Assembly: GCF_900196725.1 (NCBI RefSeq)
Contig: NZ_FZMP01000196.1
Location: forward strand, 1-64,000
DNA: 64,000 bases
Source of the DNA: Candidatus Methanoperedens nitratireducens
GTDB lineage: Archaea > Halobacteriota > Methanosarcinia > Methanosarcinales > Methanoperedenaceae
Reading direction: 5' to 3'
Shown: positions 10,387 to 23,642 of the stretch, one piece after another
How positions within the stretch are numbered: the first letter of the stretch is position 1
Layout: every line of letters starts with the position of its first letter
Translations under genes and position numbers: made by a program
The notes under the pieces: model-generated
What the model was told of the DNA's origin: nothing
What the model saw: only the letters and a program-made list of their open reading frames with translations
Database searches by the model: none

Positions 10387-11238
10387 TTAAATGTATTTTC
10401 CTATCAGATCGCCGAGCTTCTTTTTAGTCTCAACAGGGATCTTATCTGGCGCTGTTAATATTGCCCCTGCTAATGAATTTGCACAAACACAGTTCCTCTC
10501 AAGAGGTATCCTCGTAATAGCCTCCTTGATAACGTTGCGGACCGCTTCCTCGTTCTTCATTGCATTCTCGATCACGGTCTCTATGGTGACGTCATCCTCG
10601 TGCCATACATCATAATCAGTCACAGTTGCGATCATGCCATAGCACATCTCCGCTTCCCTTGCTAATTTCGCTTCCGGAAGCGCGGTCATACCTATTATGT
10701 CAAATCCGAGCTTCTGGTAGACCTTTGATTCCGCCCGCGTGGAGAACTGCGGTCCTTCCATGCAGACATACGTCCCCTTCCTGTGCACTCTGTATCCGAG
10801 GCCGCCTGTAATATCCGCCAGTATGGAGTTCATCTCAGGGCAGAACGGGTCTGCAAAGCCGATATGGACAACGACCCCGTCTTCAAAGAACGTGCTGTCG
10901 CGTATTCTTGTCCTGTCAAATATCTGGTCGGGGATCACGATATCAAGCGGCTTGAGCTCAAGTTTAAGGCTTCCTACCGCAGAGGCTGAGATTATTCTCT
11001 TTACGCCGAGCTTCTTGAGAGCAAGGATATTTGCCCGGGAATTCAATTTGCTCGGGGAAATCCTGTGCCCTTTACCATGCCTGGGGAGGAATGCGACATT
11101 AATATCCCCGAAAGAGCCGAGCGTAATAGCATCCGACGGCTTCCCGAAGGATGTATTTATCTCAACTTCCTTCACGTTATCAAGCATGGAGACGTCATAT
11201 ACACCGCTTCCTCCGATTATTGCTATGTCTGCCTGCAT
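10387..11238 (-). CDS. mtnP: S-methyl-5'-thioadenosine (or -thioinosine) phosphorylase
   Basis: A 283-aa PNP-family phosphorylase. It begins IAIIGGSGVYD, has the phosphate-binding FLPRHGKGHRISP and the MTAP-type YVCMEGPQFSTRAE, and contains GMTALPEAKLAREAEM followed by a TDYDVW base-contact region. It cleaves methylthioadenosine or methylthioinosine to free base and methylthioribose 1-phosphate, salvaging the by-product of polyamine and SAM metabolism. The Shine-Dalgarno AGGAG lies just upstream. A phosphoribosyltransferase gene ends 3 nt before its start and probably re-uses the released base. Confidence 0.92.
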   Translation of the reverse strand: MQADIAIIGGSGVYDVSMLDNVKEVEINTSFGKPSDAITLGSFGDINVAFLPRHGKGHRISPSKLNSRANILALKKLGVKRIISASAVGSLKLELKPLDIVIPDQIFDRTRIRDSTFFEDGVVVHIGFADPFCPEMNSILADITGGLGYRVHRKGTYVCMEGPQFSTRAESKVYQKLGFDIIGMTALPEAKLAREAEMCYGMIATVTDYDVWHEDDVTIETVIENAMKNEEAVRNVIKEAITRIPLERNCVCANSLAGAILTAPDKIPVETKKKLGDLIGKYI

Positions 11239-11241
11239 AAT

Positions 11242-11946
11242 TCATGCTCCTTCGTACATCCATGTTTTTTGGCCTGAAACTGTTTTTGTTTTAAGTATCC
11301 CTCTGCGGACCATCTCCTGCAGTATTTCCTCTATCCGGTTCGGCTGGGCTATCTCAAAACTGATAGGGTCGATATTATGGTATTTCAACAGCCCCGACCT
11401 GATCTTTTCAACTGTCCATTCGGAGAGTTTCTCCTTTGCCATAAGACGTGATATTATATCAATCATGTCCTCGATGAAATTCCAGGGATATACTATCCAT
11501 GCCCACTCTTCCACGACCTCGCCGACGTAATCGGGTTTTACATCGGATGTGTACAGGTACTGGAGAACTGCGGTCCTCACCTCGGCAGGATCCTGCCCGG
11601 AAACATACTCCTTTGCATGCACGATGCTCTTGCCCGTATCCGTGATGTCATCTACGATAAGCACCTTTTTGCCTGCCACTGCGTTATTTGCAAGAGGGTA
11701 TCGTATAGCAGGTCCGCTGCCGGCTGTGGCTGTGCCTGTATAATGCTCGATCTTGAGGCTTGTCAGGTCATTGAGCCCGAGAAAATCGCATAATACCCTT
11801 CCCGCGAACCAGCCGCCGCGAGCCAGCGCGATTATCGTATCAGGTTTGTAACCCGAGTTCTTAACATCGTCGGCAACGTGTCTGCAAAGATCGTAAATAT
11901 AGTCCCAGTTCGTTATGACGCATTTGAATTTATCCGGAAGTACCAT
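11242..11946 (-). CDS. Purine-type phosphoribosyltransferase with C-terminal extension
   Basis: A 234-aa type I phosphoribosyltransferase. The PRPP loop is VLIVDDITDTGKS near residues 95-107, and an N-terminal ALARGGWFAGRVL forms the pyrophosphate loop. The last ~80 residues add a winged-helix-like extension (EEILQEMVRRGILKT). It is 3 nt from mtnP, so a role in hypoxanthine, guanine or xanthine salvage is likely; the exact base is not determinable. Confidence 0.8.
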   Translation of the reverse strand: MVLPDKFKCVITNWDYIYDLCRHVADDVKNSGYKPDTIIALARGGWFAGRVLCDFLGLNDLTSLKIEHYTGTATAGSGPAIRYPLANNAVAGKKVLIVDDITDTGKSIVHAKEYVSGQDPAEVRTAVLQYLYTSDVKPDYVGEVVEEWAWIVYPWNFIEDMIDIISRLMAKEKLSEWTVEKIRSGLLKYHNIDPISFEIAQPNRIEEILQEMVRRGILKTKTVSGQKTWMYEGA

Positions 11947-12142
11947 ATGGTTTCCACCGCATCGGAAACGTATTACTATGAGATATATTTTTTGTACCTT
12001 TATAACTTGTAATTTTTATAAAAACCTCTAAAAAATACGTAGGCGCATGACTTTTTTGGACCATGCTTTCATTCATGATAATGATTAATATGAAATAAGT
12101 ATTTCTACAAGTAATACTATATTATCCACTCGGTGTTTAGCT

Positions 12143-12913
12143 ATGGCAGATAAAAAGCAGACCAAAACTGAAGCAACTGATTCCAAACGAGTCCCTACAG
12201 GAATACCGGGGTTTGATGAATTATGCGGCGGGGGGCTGCTCAGGAACAGGACATACCTCCTGTCAGGGGCGGCCGGTGCAGGCAAGACCATATTCGGTCT
12301 CCAGTATATTTACAACGGCATTACGAAGTACGGGGAGAACGGCATATACATTGCCACAGAAGAGCGCCCTGAACAGGTAAGGGAGCATGTCAAACAGTTC
12401 GGATGGGATTTTGAAGCTCTGGAAGATGAGGGTAGACTCGCGATACTTGATGCATGTTCAACTAAAATAGGCATACCTTCGCATGAGAAGTATGTCGATG
12501 TCAGGCCTTTCGATATGCGCTCGATGATGGACCAGGTCATAGCGATACAGGAAGATATTGATGCAAAAAGGGCGCTGGTCGACGGGACCACGTCCATAGG
12601 TTTTTATCTCCAGGATCCGGCAAAGATAAGGGTGGAACTGCTGAAATTGAGCACTACCCTTGAGATCCTCGGATTGACCTCATTGATGACATGCGAGATC
12701 ACGGATGAGAACTCTGTCAGTCGTTTTGGCGTCGAGACCTTCGTCACTGAAGGTACTGTCCTGATGTACTATAAACGGGCAGATGCCGTAAGGGTACGCA
12801 GCATCGAGATATTCAAGATGAGAGGTTCAAACCACAGCCAGAATATCCATCCCTATGAAATAACCTCAAGCGGAATAGTGGTACACCCGCACGAAGAAGT
12901 TTACACAGGTTAA
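12143..12913 (+). CDS. KaiC-like RecA-superfamily ATPase (single domain)
   Basis: A 256-aa protein with a single KaiC/RadA-type domain. The opening RVPTGIPGFDELCGGGL and Walker A SGAAGAGKT (residues ~42-50) are typical. The Walker B position reads RALVDGTTSIG. Archaeal single-domain KaiC proteins are thought to act in signal transduction; no circadian partner is adjacent. It is followed 25 nt later by tpiA. The N-terminus is lysine-rich and probably disordered. Confidence 0.82.
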   Translation: MADKKQTKTEATDSKRVPTGIPGFDELCGGGLLRNRTYLLSGAAGAGKTIFGLQYIYNGITKYGENGIYIATEERPEQVREHVKQFGWDFEALEDEGRLAILDACSTKIGIPSHEKYVDVRPFDMRSMMDQVIAIQEDIDAKRALVDGTTSIGFYLQDPAKIRVELLKLSTTLEILGLTSLMTCEITDENSVSRFGVETFVTEGTVLMYYKRADAVRVRSIEIFKMRGSNHSQNIHPYEITSSGIVVHPHEEVYTG

Positions 12914-12938
12914 TTTTAATTTTTTCAGAGGTGGGACC

Positions 12939-13610
12939 ATGGGTAAAAAGCCGTTGATAGTGGTTAATTTTAAAACCTACACCGAAGGCACGGGTGAAAA
13001 CGCCGTCAGGATGGCAAAATACTGCGAGGAAGTAAGCAGGGATTCCGGGGTTGATATCATAGCATGCCCCCAGACGCCGGACATATACAGGGTAGCATCG
13101 GCGGTAAAAATACCGGTTTTCGCCCAGCATATCGATGGCGTGGGGGCAGGGAGCTATACGGGGCATATCACAGCGGATAGCATCAAAGCTGCCGGTGCCG
13201 GAGGTGCGCTTATCAACCATTCTGAACGCCGCCTCGTACTGGCTGACATAGATTCCGCGCTCCAGGCTGCAAAGAGATCAGGGCTCACAGCTATTATATG
13301 TACGAACAATATCGCTGTCACAAAAGCGGCAGCCGTGCTTGCACCCGGTTTCGTGGCGATCGAGCCGCCGGAACTTATAGGCTCAGGCATACCGGTCTCA
13401 AAAGCCGACCCCGATATTGTGAGAGATTCTGTCGCGGCTGTAAAAAAGATAGCCCCGGACGTTGAGGTCCTTTGCGGCGCAGGCATCTCCAGAGGCGAGG
13501 ACGTTGCCGCGGCACTTGAGCTCGGGACTGCGGGCGTACTTCTTGCGTCCGGAGTCATCAAAGCAAAAGACCCCAGAGCTGCACTTCTTGACCTTGTGAA
13601 AAATGTATGA
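12939..13610 (+). CDS. tpiA: Triosephosphate isomerase
   Basis: A 223-aa archaeal short-form TIM barrel. NFKTY carries the catalytic lysine near residue 11, the electrophilic histidine lies in NHSERR, the catalytic glutamate is in AIEPPELIGSG, and the phosphate-binding GAGIS is near the end. It interconverts dihydroxyacetone phosphate and glyceraldehyde 3-phosphate in gluconeogenesis/glycolysis. The start is supported by AGAGGTGGGACC just upstream. Confidence 0.96.
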   Translation: MGKKPLIVVNFKTYTEGTGENAVRMAKYCEEVSRDSGVDIIACPQTPDIYRVASAVKIPVFAQHIDGVGAGSYTGHITADSIKAAGAGGALINHSERRLVLADIDSALQAAKRSGLTAIICTNNIAVTKAAAVLAPGFVAIEPPELIGSGIPVSKADPDIVRDSVAAVKKIAPDVEVLCGAGISRGEDVAAALELGTAGVLLASGVIKAKDPRAALLDLVKNV

Positions 13611-13777
13611 TTCTAAGGCAATGCAAAAGTTATTTAATATGTAAACAGAGAAAGGTTTAAGTTAAATGAGGTTGTGTTCAAGGGGCGCACGTCTACGAGG
13701 TTTTAACAGAATTGCGATTTGTTAGAGAGTATTTATCTTCAGTGGTTGGCAGCGTAAGAATAGATGATGACAGGTTT

Positions 13778-13878
13778 GGGCTCGTAGCTCAGTCAGGCAG
13801 AGCACCGGGCTTTTATTCCGGCGCAAATTACGTGGAAAAGATACCCGATGGTCGAGGGTTCAAATCCCTCCGAGCCCG
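13778..13878 (+). tRNA. tRNA-Lys (TTT anticodon) with 27-nt intron
   Basis: Removing bases 13816-13842 leaves a 74-nt cloverleaf: acceptor GGGCTCG/CGAGCCC, discriminator G, anticodon loop CTTTTAA (anticodon TTT) and T arm GAGGG-TTCAAAT-CCCTC. The intron sits after position 37, the canonical archaeal site cut by the splicing endonuclease. With these boundaries the anticodon stem has a C-A mismatch at the 27:43 pair, which is unusual. rpoH starts 21 nt downstream, so the tRNA and the RNA polymerase operon may share a transcript. Confidence 0.92.
13816..13842 (+). other. tRNA-Lys intron
   Basis: These 27 nt interrupt the tRNA-Lys anticodon loop between positions 37 and 38. The boundaries are set by restoring a 7-nt anticodon loop; a one-base shift cannot be excluded. 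Confidence 0.8.
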
Positions 13879-13898
13879 TTTGCCTGGGAGGTAATCGT

Positions 13899-14156
13899 AT
13901 GAAGGAGAAAGAGCAGACTGAAAGGGGGTTTAACCCCTTAGGACATAAATTGGTACCAAGGCATGAGATATTGGAAGAGAACGATCTTACGAAAATACTG
14001 GCGGAATATAAAATAGAAAAGGAACAGATGCCCAAGATCCGCGTTTCAGATCCTGCGGCTGTTGCCATAAAAGCCAAAGTTGGCGATGTTGTCCGCATAA
14101 TCCGTGATAGCCCGACCGCGGGTAAAGCCATTTTCTACCGCCTGGTTATCGCATAG
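13899..14156 (+). CDS. rpoH: DNA-directed RNA polymerase subunit H (Rpo5)
   Basis: An 85-aa protein corresponding to the C-terminal domain of eukaryotic RPB5. It contains FNPLGHKLVPRHEIL and the terminal RDSPTAGKAIFYRLV, both characteristic. It forms part of the polymerase lower jaw. The start ATG 13899 has GGAGGT 7 nt upstream; a longer frame into the tRNA-Lys is not credible. It begins the rpoH-B''-B'-A'-A'' operon. Confidence 0.96.
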   Translation: MKEKEQTERGFNPLGHKLVPRHEILEENDLTKILAEYKIEKEQMPKIRVSDPAAVAIKAKVGDVVRIIRDSPTAGKAIFYRLVIA

Positions 14157-14175
14157 ATCCGAATCATGAGGTTAT

Positions 14176-15768
14176 ATGTTAGATAGAAGAGTATTATCAA
14201 AAGCGTATTTTACAAGCGAGAATATAGTGCGCCACCATGTGGATTCTTTCAACGATTTCCTGGATTTTGGCCTCCAGAAAGTTATTGATGAGCAGAGGAT
14301 TATCGAGACCGAGATCGAAGGTACTTACGTAAAACTCGGAAAGATCCGGGTAAGCCATCCGGTGGTAAGAGAAGCTGACGGTGCTGTCGATAAACTCTAT
14401 CCCACAGAGGCAAGGCTCAGGAACATAACCTATGCTGCGCCGCTTTATCTTGGTATGACCATCATAAGCCCGGACGGCGAAAAGGAAGAGAAAGAAGCGG
14501 AAATAGGACTTTTGCCGATGATGATCTGGTCAAAAAAGTGCAATCTTGTCGGGCTGACTGAAAAGGAATCGGTCGAGCTGGGGGAGGACCCGCAGGACCC
14601 GGGCGGATACTTTATAATCAACGGTACGGAACGCGTTATCACCACACTTGAAGACCTGGCTCCTAATAAGATCCTCGTGGAATTCGAGGAACGGTACGGT
14701 GAGAATATCGAAGTTACGAAAGTATTCTCCCAGCGCCGCGGTTATCGTGCGCTTGTGGTCGTGGAGCGGAACAGGAAATCCATCCTTGAGGTCTCGTTCC
14801 CGTCGATATCCGGAAGGATCAATTTTGTCACAATGATGAGGGCGCTCGGTGTCGAGACTGACCAGGACATCGTTAACGCCGTGTCCAGCGACCCGGAGAT
14901 AGTTAAATTCATGCTTGAGAACCTGGAAGAGGCCGAGGTCCCGGATAAAGAAAAAGCAATGGAGAAGATCGGGACGCGCGTGGCGTCGGGCCAGGCAAGG
15001 GAATACCAGATAAAGAGGGCAAACTATGTCATTGACCGGTACCTGCTGCCGCATCTGGGGAATGATGAAGCCCACCGCCTGCTGAAGGCGCAGTTCCTCG
15101 GACGCATGGCGCAGGCATGCTTCGAACTTGCGCTTGGCAAGAGGGAAAGCGATGATAAAGACCATTATGCCAATAAAAGGTTGAAACTGGCAGGCGACCT
15201 TATGGAAGACCTGTTCAGGGTATCGTTCAACAGGCTTACCAGGGATGTCAAATACCAGCTGGAGAGAGCCAGCATGAGGAACAGGGACCTGAACGTCGCT
15301 ACAGTTGTGCGCTCGGATGTACTGACAGAGAGGCTCGTGCACCCGCTGGCTACGGGCAACTGGGTAGGAGGCAGGACAGGCGTATCCCAGCTGCTTGACC
15401 GCACGGATTATATTGCCACCCTCTCGCACCTGAGAAGGGTCATCTCGCCGCTGTCAAGATCGCAGCCGCATTTTGAGGCCAGGGACTTGCATCCTACCCA
15501 GTGGGGCAGGGTATGCCCGTCGGAAACGCCTGAAGGACCTAACTGCGGTCTTGTGAAGAACTTTGCGCAGCTGGTCGAAATTTCAACCAGCGCCGGGGAT
15601 GAGAAATTACTTAAGAACCATCTTTACGAACTGGGTGTAATGCCGATCATCCCGCAGCTTGTAGGAGTTGAAGAAGTGGTCACCACTTACGCGACCGAGC
15701 TTGAGGCGCTTGAAGAGGAAGAAGAACTTAAAGTCGAACCTGAAGAGGAGGTTGAAGTCTTTGAATAA
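14176..15768 (+). CDS. rpoB2: DNA-directed RNA polymerase subunit B'' (N-terminal half of beta)
   Basis: A 530-aa protein equivalent to the N-terminal half of the beta/RPB2 subunit. It includes the protrusion and lobe, the conserved [10 protein letters not shown] near residue 151, and the fork-2 region with [23 protein letters not shown] near residue 435-455. The split into B'' and B' is typical of methanogens. The C-terminus has an unusually acidic Glu-rich tail. The stop overlaps the proposed TTG start of rpoB' by 8 nt. Confidence 0.97.
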   Translation: MLDRRVLSKAYFTSENIVRHHVDSFNDFLDFGLQKVIDEQRIIETEIEGTYVKLGKIRVSHPVVREADGAVDKLYPTEARLRNITYAAPLYLGMTIISPDGEKEEKEAEIGLLPMMIWSKKCNLVGLTEKESVELGEDPQDPGGYFIINGTERVITTLEDLAPNKILVEFEERYGENIEVTKVFSQRRGYRALVVVERNRKSILEVSFPSISGRINFVTMMRALGVETDQDIVNAVSSDPEIVKFMLENLEEAEVPDKEKAMEKIGTRVASGQAREYQIKRANYVIDRYLLPHLGNDEAHRLLKAQFLGRMAQACFELALGKRESDDKDHYANKRLKLAGDLMEDLFRVSFNRLTRDVKYQLERASMRNRDLNVATVVRSDVLTERLVHPLATGNWVGGRTGVSQLLDRTDYIATLSHLRRVISPLSRSQPHFEARDLHPTQWGRVCPSETPEGPNCGLVKNFAQLVEISTSAGDEKLLKNHLYELGVMPIIPQLVGVEEVVTTYATELEALEEEEELKVEPEEEVEVFE

Positions 15769-17575
15769 GACAAGGATTTTCCTGAATGGCGAGCTCATAG
15801 GAACTCACGATAATCCAAAAGAGCTTGCAGCAGAGCTGCGGAAAAAGCGAAGGCAGGGCGAGCTCAAGAAACAGGTGAACATCATCTACTACGAGGATAC
15901 GAACGAGATATATATCAACTCCGACCAGGGAAGAGCCAGGCGCCCCGCCATAATCGTGGAAAAAGGCATGCCGCTTGTGACAAAGGAACATATCGAGCGG
16001 TTAAATAAAGGAGAGACAAATCTAGAAAGTCTTGTTAACGATGGCCTGATAGAGTACCTGGACGCAGAGGAAGAAGAAAATGCGCTCATAGCGATAGATG
16101 AAAAAGATATCACGGAAAAGCATACGCATCTTGAGATAGACTCAGCGTTAATCCTGGGTATTTGTACAGGCATGGTGCCCTTCCCGGAACACAATGCATC
16201 CCCAAGGAATACGATGGGGGCGGGCATGATAAAACAATGCCTGGGCATGTCCACGCCGAACCTGAAGCTGCGTCCGGATACGAGGGCGCACGTCCTGCAT
16301 TACCCCCAAAGAGCACTGGTGTCGACGCAGACGGCTGAAGCTATCGGCTTTGATAAGCGACCTGCGGGGCAGAATTTCGTGGTAGCTGTGCTGTCGTATG
16401 AAGGTTACAATATTGAAGATGCGCTAATCATAAACAAAGGTTCTATCGAGCGCGGGCTCGGAAGGAGCCATTTCTTCAGGACAAATGAGGGCGAGGAGCG
16501 CAAATACCCCGGAGGGCAGGAGGACAAGTTCGAGATCCCTGATGCCGAGGTAAGAGGAGCCAGGGGCGCAGAGGTTTACAAGCAGCTTGACAGCGACGGC
16601 CTTGTGAACGCGGAAATCCCTGTAGGACCGAATGATGTCCTTATAGGCAAAACAAGTCCGCCAAGGTTCCTGGAAGAACCCACCGAGCTTGGGATAAGTC
16701 CTCTCCAGAGGAGAGAGAGTTCGGTAACGATGCGCTCGAATGAGAAAGGCATAGTTGATACGGTAATACTGACCGAATCTGAAAACGGTTCCCGGCTTGC
16801 AAAAGTCAGGACTCGCGACCAGAGAGTACCCGAAATCGGGGATAAGTTCGCATCCAGGCACGGTCAGAAAGGAGTAATAGGTCTTATAGTGCCGCATGAG
16901 GATATGCCGTTCTCGGAGAACGGTACTGTTCCCGACCTTATTGTCAATCCGCATGCCATACCCTCAAGAATGACCGTCGGGCACGTTCTTGAAATGATAG
17001 GCGGTAAAGTTGGTTCGCTTGAAGGAAAACAGGTTGACGGCACCCCCTTCTCGGGAGCGTCTGAAGAGGAATTGCGTTCAGCCCTTCTGAAATTTGGTTT
17101 TTCGAACAGCGGTAAAGAAGCACTGTATGACGGTATAACGGGCAAGAGGATCCAGGTGGATATATTCGTGGGTGTTATCCTGTACCAGAAGCTCTACCAC
17201 ATGGTTTCTTCAAAGATGCATGCGCGGTCAAGAGGACCTGTGCAGGTACTGACCAGGCAGCCGACCGAAGGCAGGGCAAGGGAAGGAGGCTTGAGGTTCG
17301 GTGAAATGGAGCGTGATGTCCTTATCGGGCACGGCGCTGCGATGGCTTTGAAAGAAAGGCTGCTTGATGAATCCGACCGGGTAGTGGAGTATGTCTGCTC
17401 CAACTGCGGCATGATAGGTACCCTGGATAAAAGAAAGAACATTACCGTATGTCCTGCCTGCGATGCGGAAACGGGCATACATCCTGTAGAAATGAGTTAT
17501 GCGTTCAAATTATTGCTTGACGAGATACTATCCCTCGGCGTTGCGCCGCGTCTTGTGCTGGAGGACGCCGTTTAG
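15761..17575 (+). CDS. rpoB1: DNA-directed RNA polymerase subunit B' (C-terminal half of beta)
   Basis: A 604-aa protein equivalent to the C-terminal half of beta. It starts with the domain [16 protein letters not shown], holds catalytic-centre contacts in [13 protein letters not shown] and [20 protein letters not shown], and ends with a zinc ribbon (CSNC...CPAC near residues 545-565). The start is taken as TTG 15761, overlapping the rpoB'' stop and preceded by GAGGAGGTTGA; earlier in-frame ATG 15668 would add a non-homologous Lys/Arg-rich leader read out of frame from rpoB''. Confidence 0.95.
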   Translation: MNKTRIFLNGELIGTHDNPKELAAELRKKRRQGELKKQVNIIYYEDTNEIYINSDQGRARRPAIIVEKGMPLVTKEHIERLNKGETNLESLVNDGLIEYLDAEEEENALIAIDEKDITEKHTHLEIDSALILGICTGMVPFPEHNASPRNTMGAGMIKQCLGMSTPNLKLRPDTRAHVLHYPQRALVSTQTAEAIGFDKRPAGQNFVVAVLSYEGYNIEDALIINKGSIERGLGRSHFFRTNEGEERKYPGGQEDKFEIPDAEVRGARGAEVYKQLDSDGLVNAEIPVGPNDVLIGKTSPPRFLEEPTELGISPLQRRESSVTMRSNEKGIVDTVILTESENGSRLAKVRTRDQRVPEIGDKFASRHGQKGVIGLIVPHEDMPFSENGTVPDLIVNPHAIPSRMTVGHVLEMIGGKVGSLEGKQVDGTPFSGASEEELRSALLKFGFSNSGKEALYDGITGKRIQVDIFVGVILYQKLYHMVSSKMHARSRGPVQVLTRQPTEGRAREGGLRFGEMERDVLIGHGAAMALKERLLDESDRVVEYVCSNCGMIGTLDKRKNITVCPACDAETGIHPVEMSYAFKLLLDEILSLGVAPRLVLEDAV

Positions 17576-17584
17576 GAGGATATT

Positions 17585-21366
<3,782 letters not shown>

Positions 21367-21369
21367 ATT

Positions 21370-21663
21370 ATGGAAACCGATATAAGCAAAGTACTGCGAA
21401 GCACTATATCCACTGGTAAAGTACTTATTGGCGCAAGGCAGACTATTGATGCTGTGAAGAACGGGGAAGCACAGGTAGTTGTAGTATCTTCCAATTGTAT
21501 GGAACAAACCCTGAATGAACTTAAAGGAGTGCCTGTAATAAAATACCCGGGAGCAGGGGTTGACCTGGGTGTCGCATGCGGCAAGCCGTATCCGATTACA
21601 ACACTCGCGGTACTGGAGCCGGGGGAATCGGAGATACTTTCTTTCGGGAGCACGAATGAGTGA
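21370..21663 (+). CDS. rpl30e: 50S ribosomal protein L30e
   Basis: A 97-aa member of the L7Ae/L30e RNA-binding family. It shows the typical GKVLIGARQTIDAVKNGEAQ and a C-terminal GVACGKPYPITTLAVLEPG. It is placed between rpoA'' and nusA, the usual archaeal order, and its end overlaps the nusA start by 8 nt. Confidence 0.95.
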   Translation: METDISKVLRSTISTGKVLIGARQTIDAVKNGEAQVVVVSSNCMEQTLNELKGVPVIKYPGAGVDLGVACGKPYPITTLAVLEPGESEILSFGSTNE

Positions 21664-22090
21664 AGTCAAACTAAGTACGGACGGGATAAGATATATTGCA
21701 TTATTTGAGAGCCTGACAGGAGCCAGAGCAAGGGATTGCTTTGAGGATGCCGAGAACAACAGGCTGGTATTCGTAGTAAAAAGCGGGGACATGGGGCTGG
21801 CTATCGGAAAAGGCGGGGACCGCATTAACCGCGTCAAGAAAGCCGTTGGCAGGCATGTAGAGGTCATCGAGCACTCGGAGGACCCTGTTGAGTTCGTGAA
21901 AAATGCTTTTCACCCCGTCTCAATAAAGAATGTTAATATTACTGTTAAGGATGACAAGCGCATAGCTTATGTAGAGGTACTTACTAAGGAGAAGGGGCTT
22001 GCCATCGGGAGAGACGGCAAAAATATCGAAAAGGTAAAAAAACTCTCCCTGAGGCACCATAATATAGATGATGTGATCATCAAGGGTTGA
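21656..22090 (+). CDS. nusA: NusA-like transcription termination/antitermination factor
   Basis: A 144-aa archaeal short NusA made of two KH domains without the bacterial S1 or N-terminal parts. The KH motifs are GLAIGKGGDRINRVKK (~42-57) and GLAIGRDGKNIEKVKK (~115-130). It binds RNA and is found beside polymerase and ribosomal genes across archaea. The ATG at 21656 lies within the end of the L30e gene. Confidence 0.94.
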   Translation: MSEVKLSTDGIRYIALFESLTGARARDCFEDAENNRLVFVVKSGDMGLAIGKGGDRINRVKKAVGRHVEVIEHSEDPVEFVKNAFHPVSIKNVNITVKDDKRIAYVEVLTKEKGLAIGRDGKNIEKVKKLSLRHHNIDDVIIKG

Positions 22091-22159
22091 GTCCCTTGAG
22101 AACGCAATCGATTAGCGTAACGAAATTAAAATCATAATACACCGGAGGAACATAACTTC

Positions 22160-22588
22160 ATGGGAAAAGGAATATACGCCGCTCGCAAGTTAAAGAGCGA
22201 ACATAAGAAATTCAGATGGAGCGACAGGAACTACAGCAGGCGCGCACTTAATCTCGATGTAAAGGCAGACCCGCTTGGAGGAGCGCCTATGGCTCGCGGC
22301 ATTGCGCTTGAGAAGGTCGGGGTCGAGGCCAAGCAGCCAAACTCGGCTATCCGCAAATGCATACGGCTTCAGCTTATCAAGAACGGAAAACAGATATCAG
22401 CTTTCTGCCCCGGTGACGGTGCTATCAACTATATTGACGAACATGATGAGGTTGTCGTGGAAAGGATAGGCGGAAGGATGGGCGGCGCAATGGGAGATAT
22501 CCCCGGTGTGCGCTGGAAGGTAGTGGCTGTCAATAACGTGGACTTAAGACAACTGGTTCTCGGCAAGAAGGAAAAACCGGTGAGATAA
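22160..22588 (+). CDS. rps12: 30S ribosomal protein S12 (uS12)
   Basis: A 142-aa protein with the universal core [20 protein letters not shown] and a glycine-rich C-terminus [18 protein letters not shown]. It sits in the decoding centre. CCGGAGGAA precedes the start. It follows nusA by about 70 nt and is separated from rps7 by one nucleotide. Confidence 0.97.
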   Translation: MGKGIYAARKLKSEHKKFRWSDRNYSRRALNLDVKADPLGGAPMARGIALEKVGVEAKQPNSAIRKCIRLQLIKNGKQISAFCPGDGAINYIDEHDEVVVERIGGRMGGAMGDIPGVRWKVVAVNNVDLRQLVLGKKEKPVR

Positions 22589-22589
22589 T

Positions 22590-23150
22590 ATGCACAAATT
22601 GTTTGGAAAATGGGATTTTACCGAGGTTGAGGTCAAAGACCCGAGCATCAAGGGCTACGTGAATCTTTCGCCTGTAACTATACCGCACAGCGGCGGAAAG
22701 AACGCAAAACAGCAGTTCAGCAAATCCAGCCTGAACATCGTCGAGCGGCTTATCAACAAGATAATACGCGAGGAGAACAATACCGGCCAGAAGATCACCG
22801 CAATCCGGATGGTACAGGATGCCTTTGAGGTCATTAACAAAAAGACAGGGCAGAACCCCCTGCAGGTGCTTGTCAACGCTGTTTCAAACGCAGGACCAAG
22901 GGAAGAGACGGTCAGGCTGCAATACGGCGGTATCGCTGTCCCGAAATCTGTCGATACGGCTCCGCAGCGCCGTGTGGATACTGCGTTAAGATTAATTGCG
23001 CAGGGTGCGCAGCAGGCATCATTCGGCACAAGGAAATCATACGTCGATGCGCTTGCCGAAGAGATAATCGCAGCAGCCAACTACGATGTCAAAGGTTTTG
23101 CCATGGGCAAGAAGGATAACATCGAGCGTGTTGCAAAAGCGGCGAGGTAA
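22590..23150 (+). CDS. rps7: 30S ribosomal protein S7 (uS7)
   Basis: A 186-aa protein with the S7 core (NVERL-like [35 protein letters not shown]). It binds the 3' domain of 16S rRNA and helps shape the mRNA exit. It ends the polymerase/ribosomal operon. In many archaea EF-2 and EF-1alpha follow directly; here the next gene is an unrelated convergent cutA. Confidence 0.97.
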   Translation: MHKLFGKWDFTEVEVKDPSIKGYVNLSPVTIPHSGGKNAKQQFSKSSLNIVERLINKIIREENNTGQKITAIRMVQDAFEVINKKTGQNPLQVLVNAVSNAGPREETVRLQYGGIAVPKSVDTAPQRRVDTALRLIAQGAQQASFGTRKSYVDALAEEIIAAANYDVKGFAMGKKDNIERVAKAAR

Positions 23151-23200
23151 ATACTTCGCCTTTACTTATTTTTAATTAGTCGCAGATGATAAGAAATATG

Positions 23201-23226
23201 TTCACCGTGACGCGTTGCGGTGTAAA
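23201..23226. terminator. Possible hairpin between convergent rps7 and cutA
   Basis: CACCG (23203-23207) and CGGTG (23218-23222) form a stem that can extend with TT/AA pairs. It lies in the gap between two converging genes, so a termination or 3'-end processing role is plausible. Confidence 0.35.
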
Positions 23227-23258
23227 CATAATGCAAAAAACGCTATTTACATGCCTCG

Positions 23259-23582
23259 TTACATTTGTACGGGGTTTGTGACCGATTCGCCGATCCATTT
23301 AAGATATTCTGCCGAACCTTCGCCTACATCGAACGACAATACGCACGGTACTTCATAACTGTGGAGCTGCTTCACCCTTTTTTCGATCTCTTTTACTTTT
23401 TCGGTCTTTGTCTTGACTATCATCCCGAACTCATCTGATTCTTCTATATCGTCCTTCCACCTGTAAATCGAAGTAATAGGGAAAATGTTCACGCAGGCGG
23501 CAAGGCGCTCTTCAATAAGCTTCTTTCCGATCCTGCGAGCCTCTTCCGAATTGCCAGCGGTTATATATATGATTGAAAACAT
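23259..23582 (-). CDS. cutA: Divalent-cation tolerance protein CutA
   Basis: A ~107-aa CutA1-family protein with ERLAACVNIFPITSIYRWKDDIEE, the most conserved part of the family. These proteins form stable trimers with a ferredoxin-like fold; a role in metal tolerance is named from bacteria but its biochemical function is unsettled. ATG 23582 (MFSIIYITAG) fits the family start better than ATG 23594. Confidence 0.92.
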   Translation of the reverse strand: MFSIIYITAGNSEEARRIGKKLIEERLAACVNIFPITSIYRWKDDIEESDEFGMIVKTKTEKVKEIEKRVKQLHSYEVPCVLSFDVGEGSAEYLKWIGESVTNPVQM

Positions 23583-23642
23583 AAGGGCACCCATACTTAA
23601 TATGCGCGATGTGTTTAAATAAAATGCTAATGGAGACTGCAG

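Noticed and set aside
10739-11530. 263-codon plus-strand open frame
   Set aside because: It is antisense to mtnP and the phosphoribosyltransferase gene and has a low-complexity Ser/Ile/Leu composition typical of shadow frames.
13712-13894. 60-codon plus-strand open frame over tRNA-Lys
   Set aside because: Overlaps the tRNA and its intron; no homology or ribosome-binding site.
14530-15429. 299-codon open frame on the minus strand
   Set aside because: It lies wholly inside rpoB'', has no recognisable domain, and the plus-strand frame matches a universal protein.
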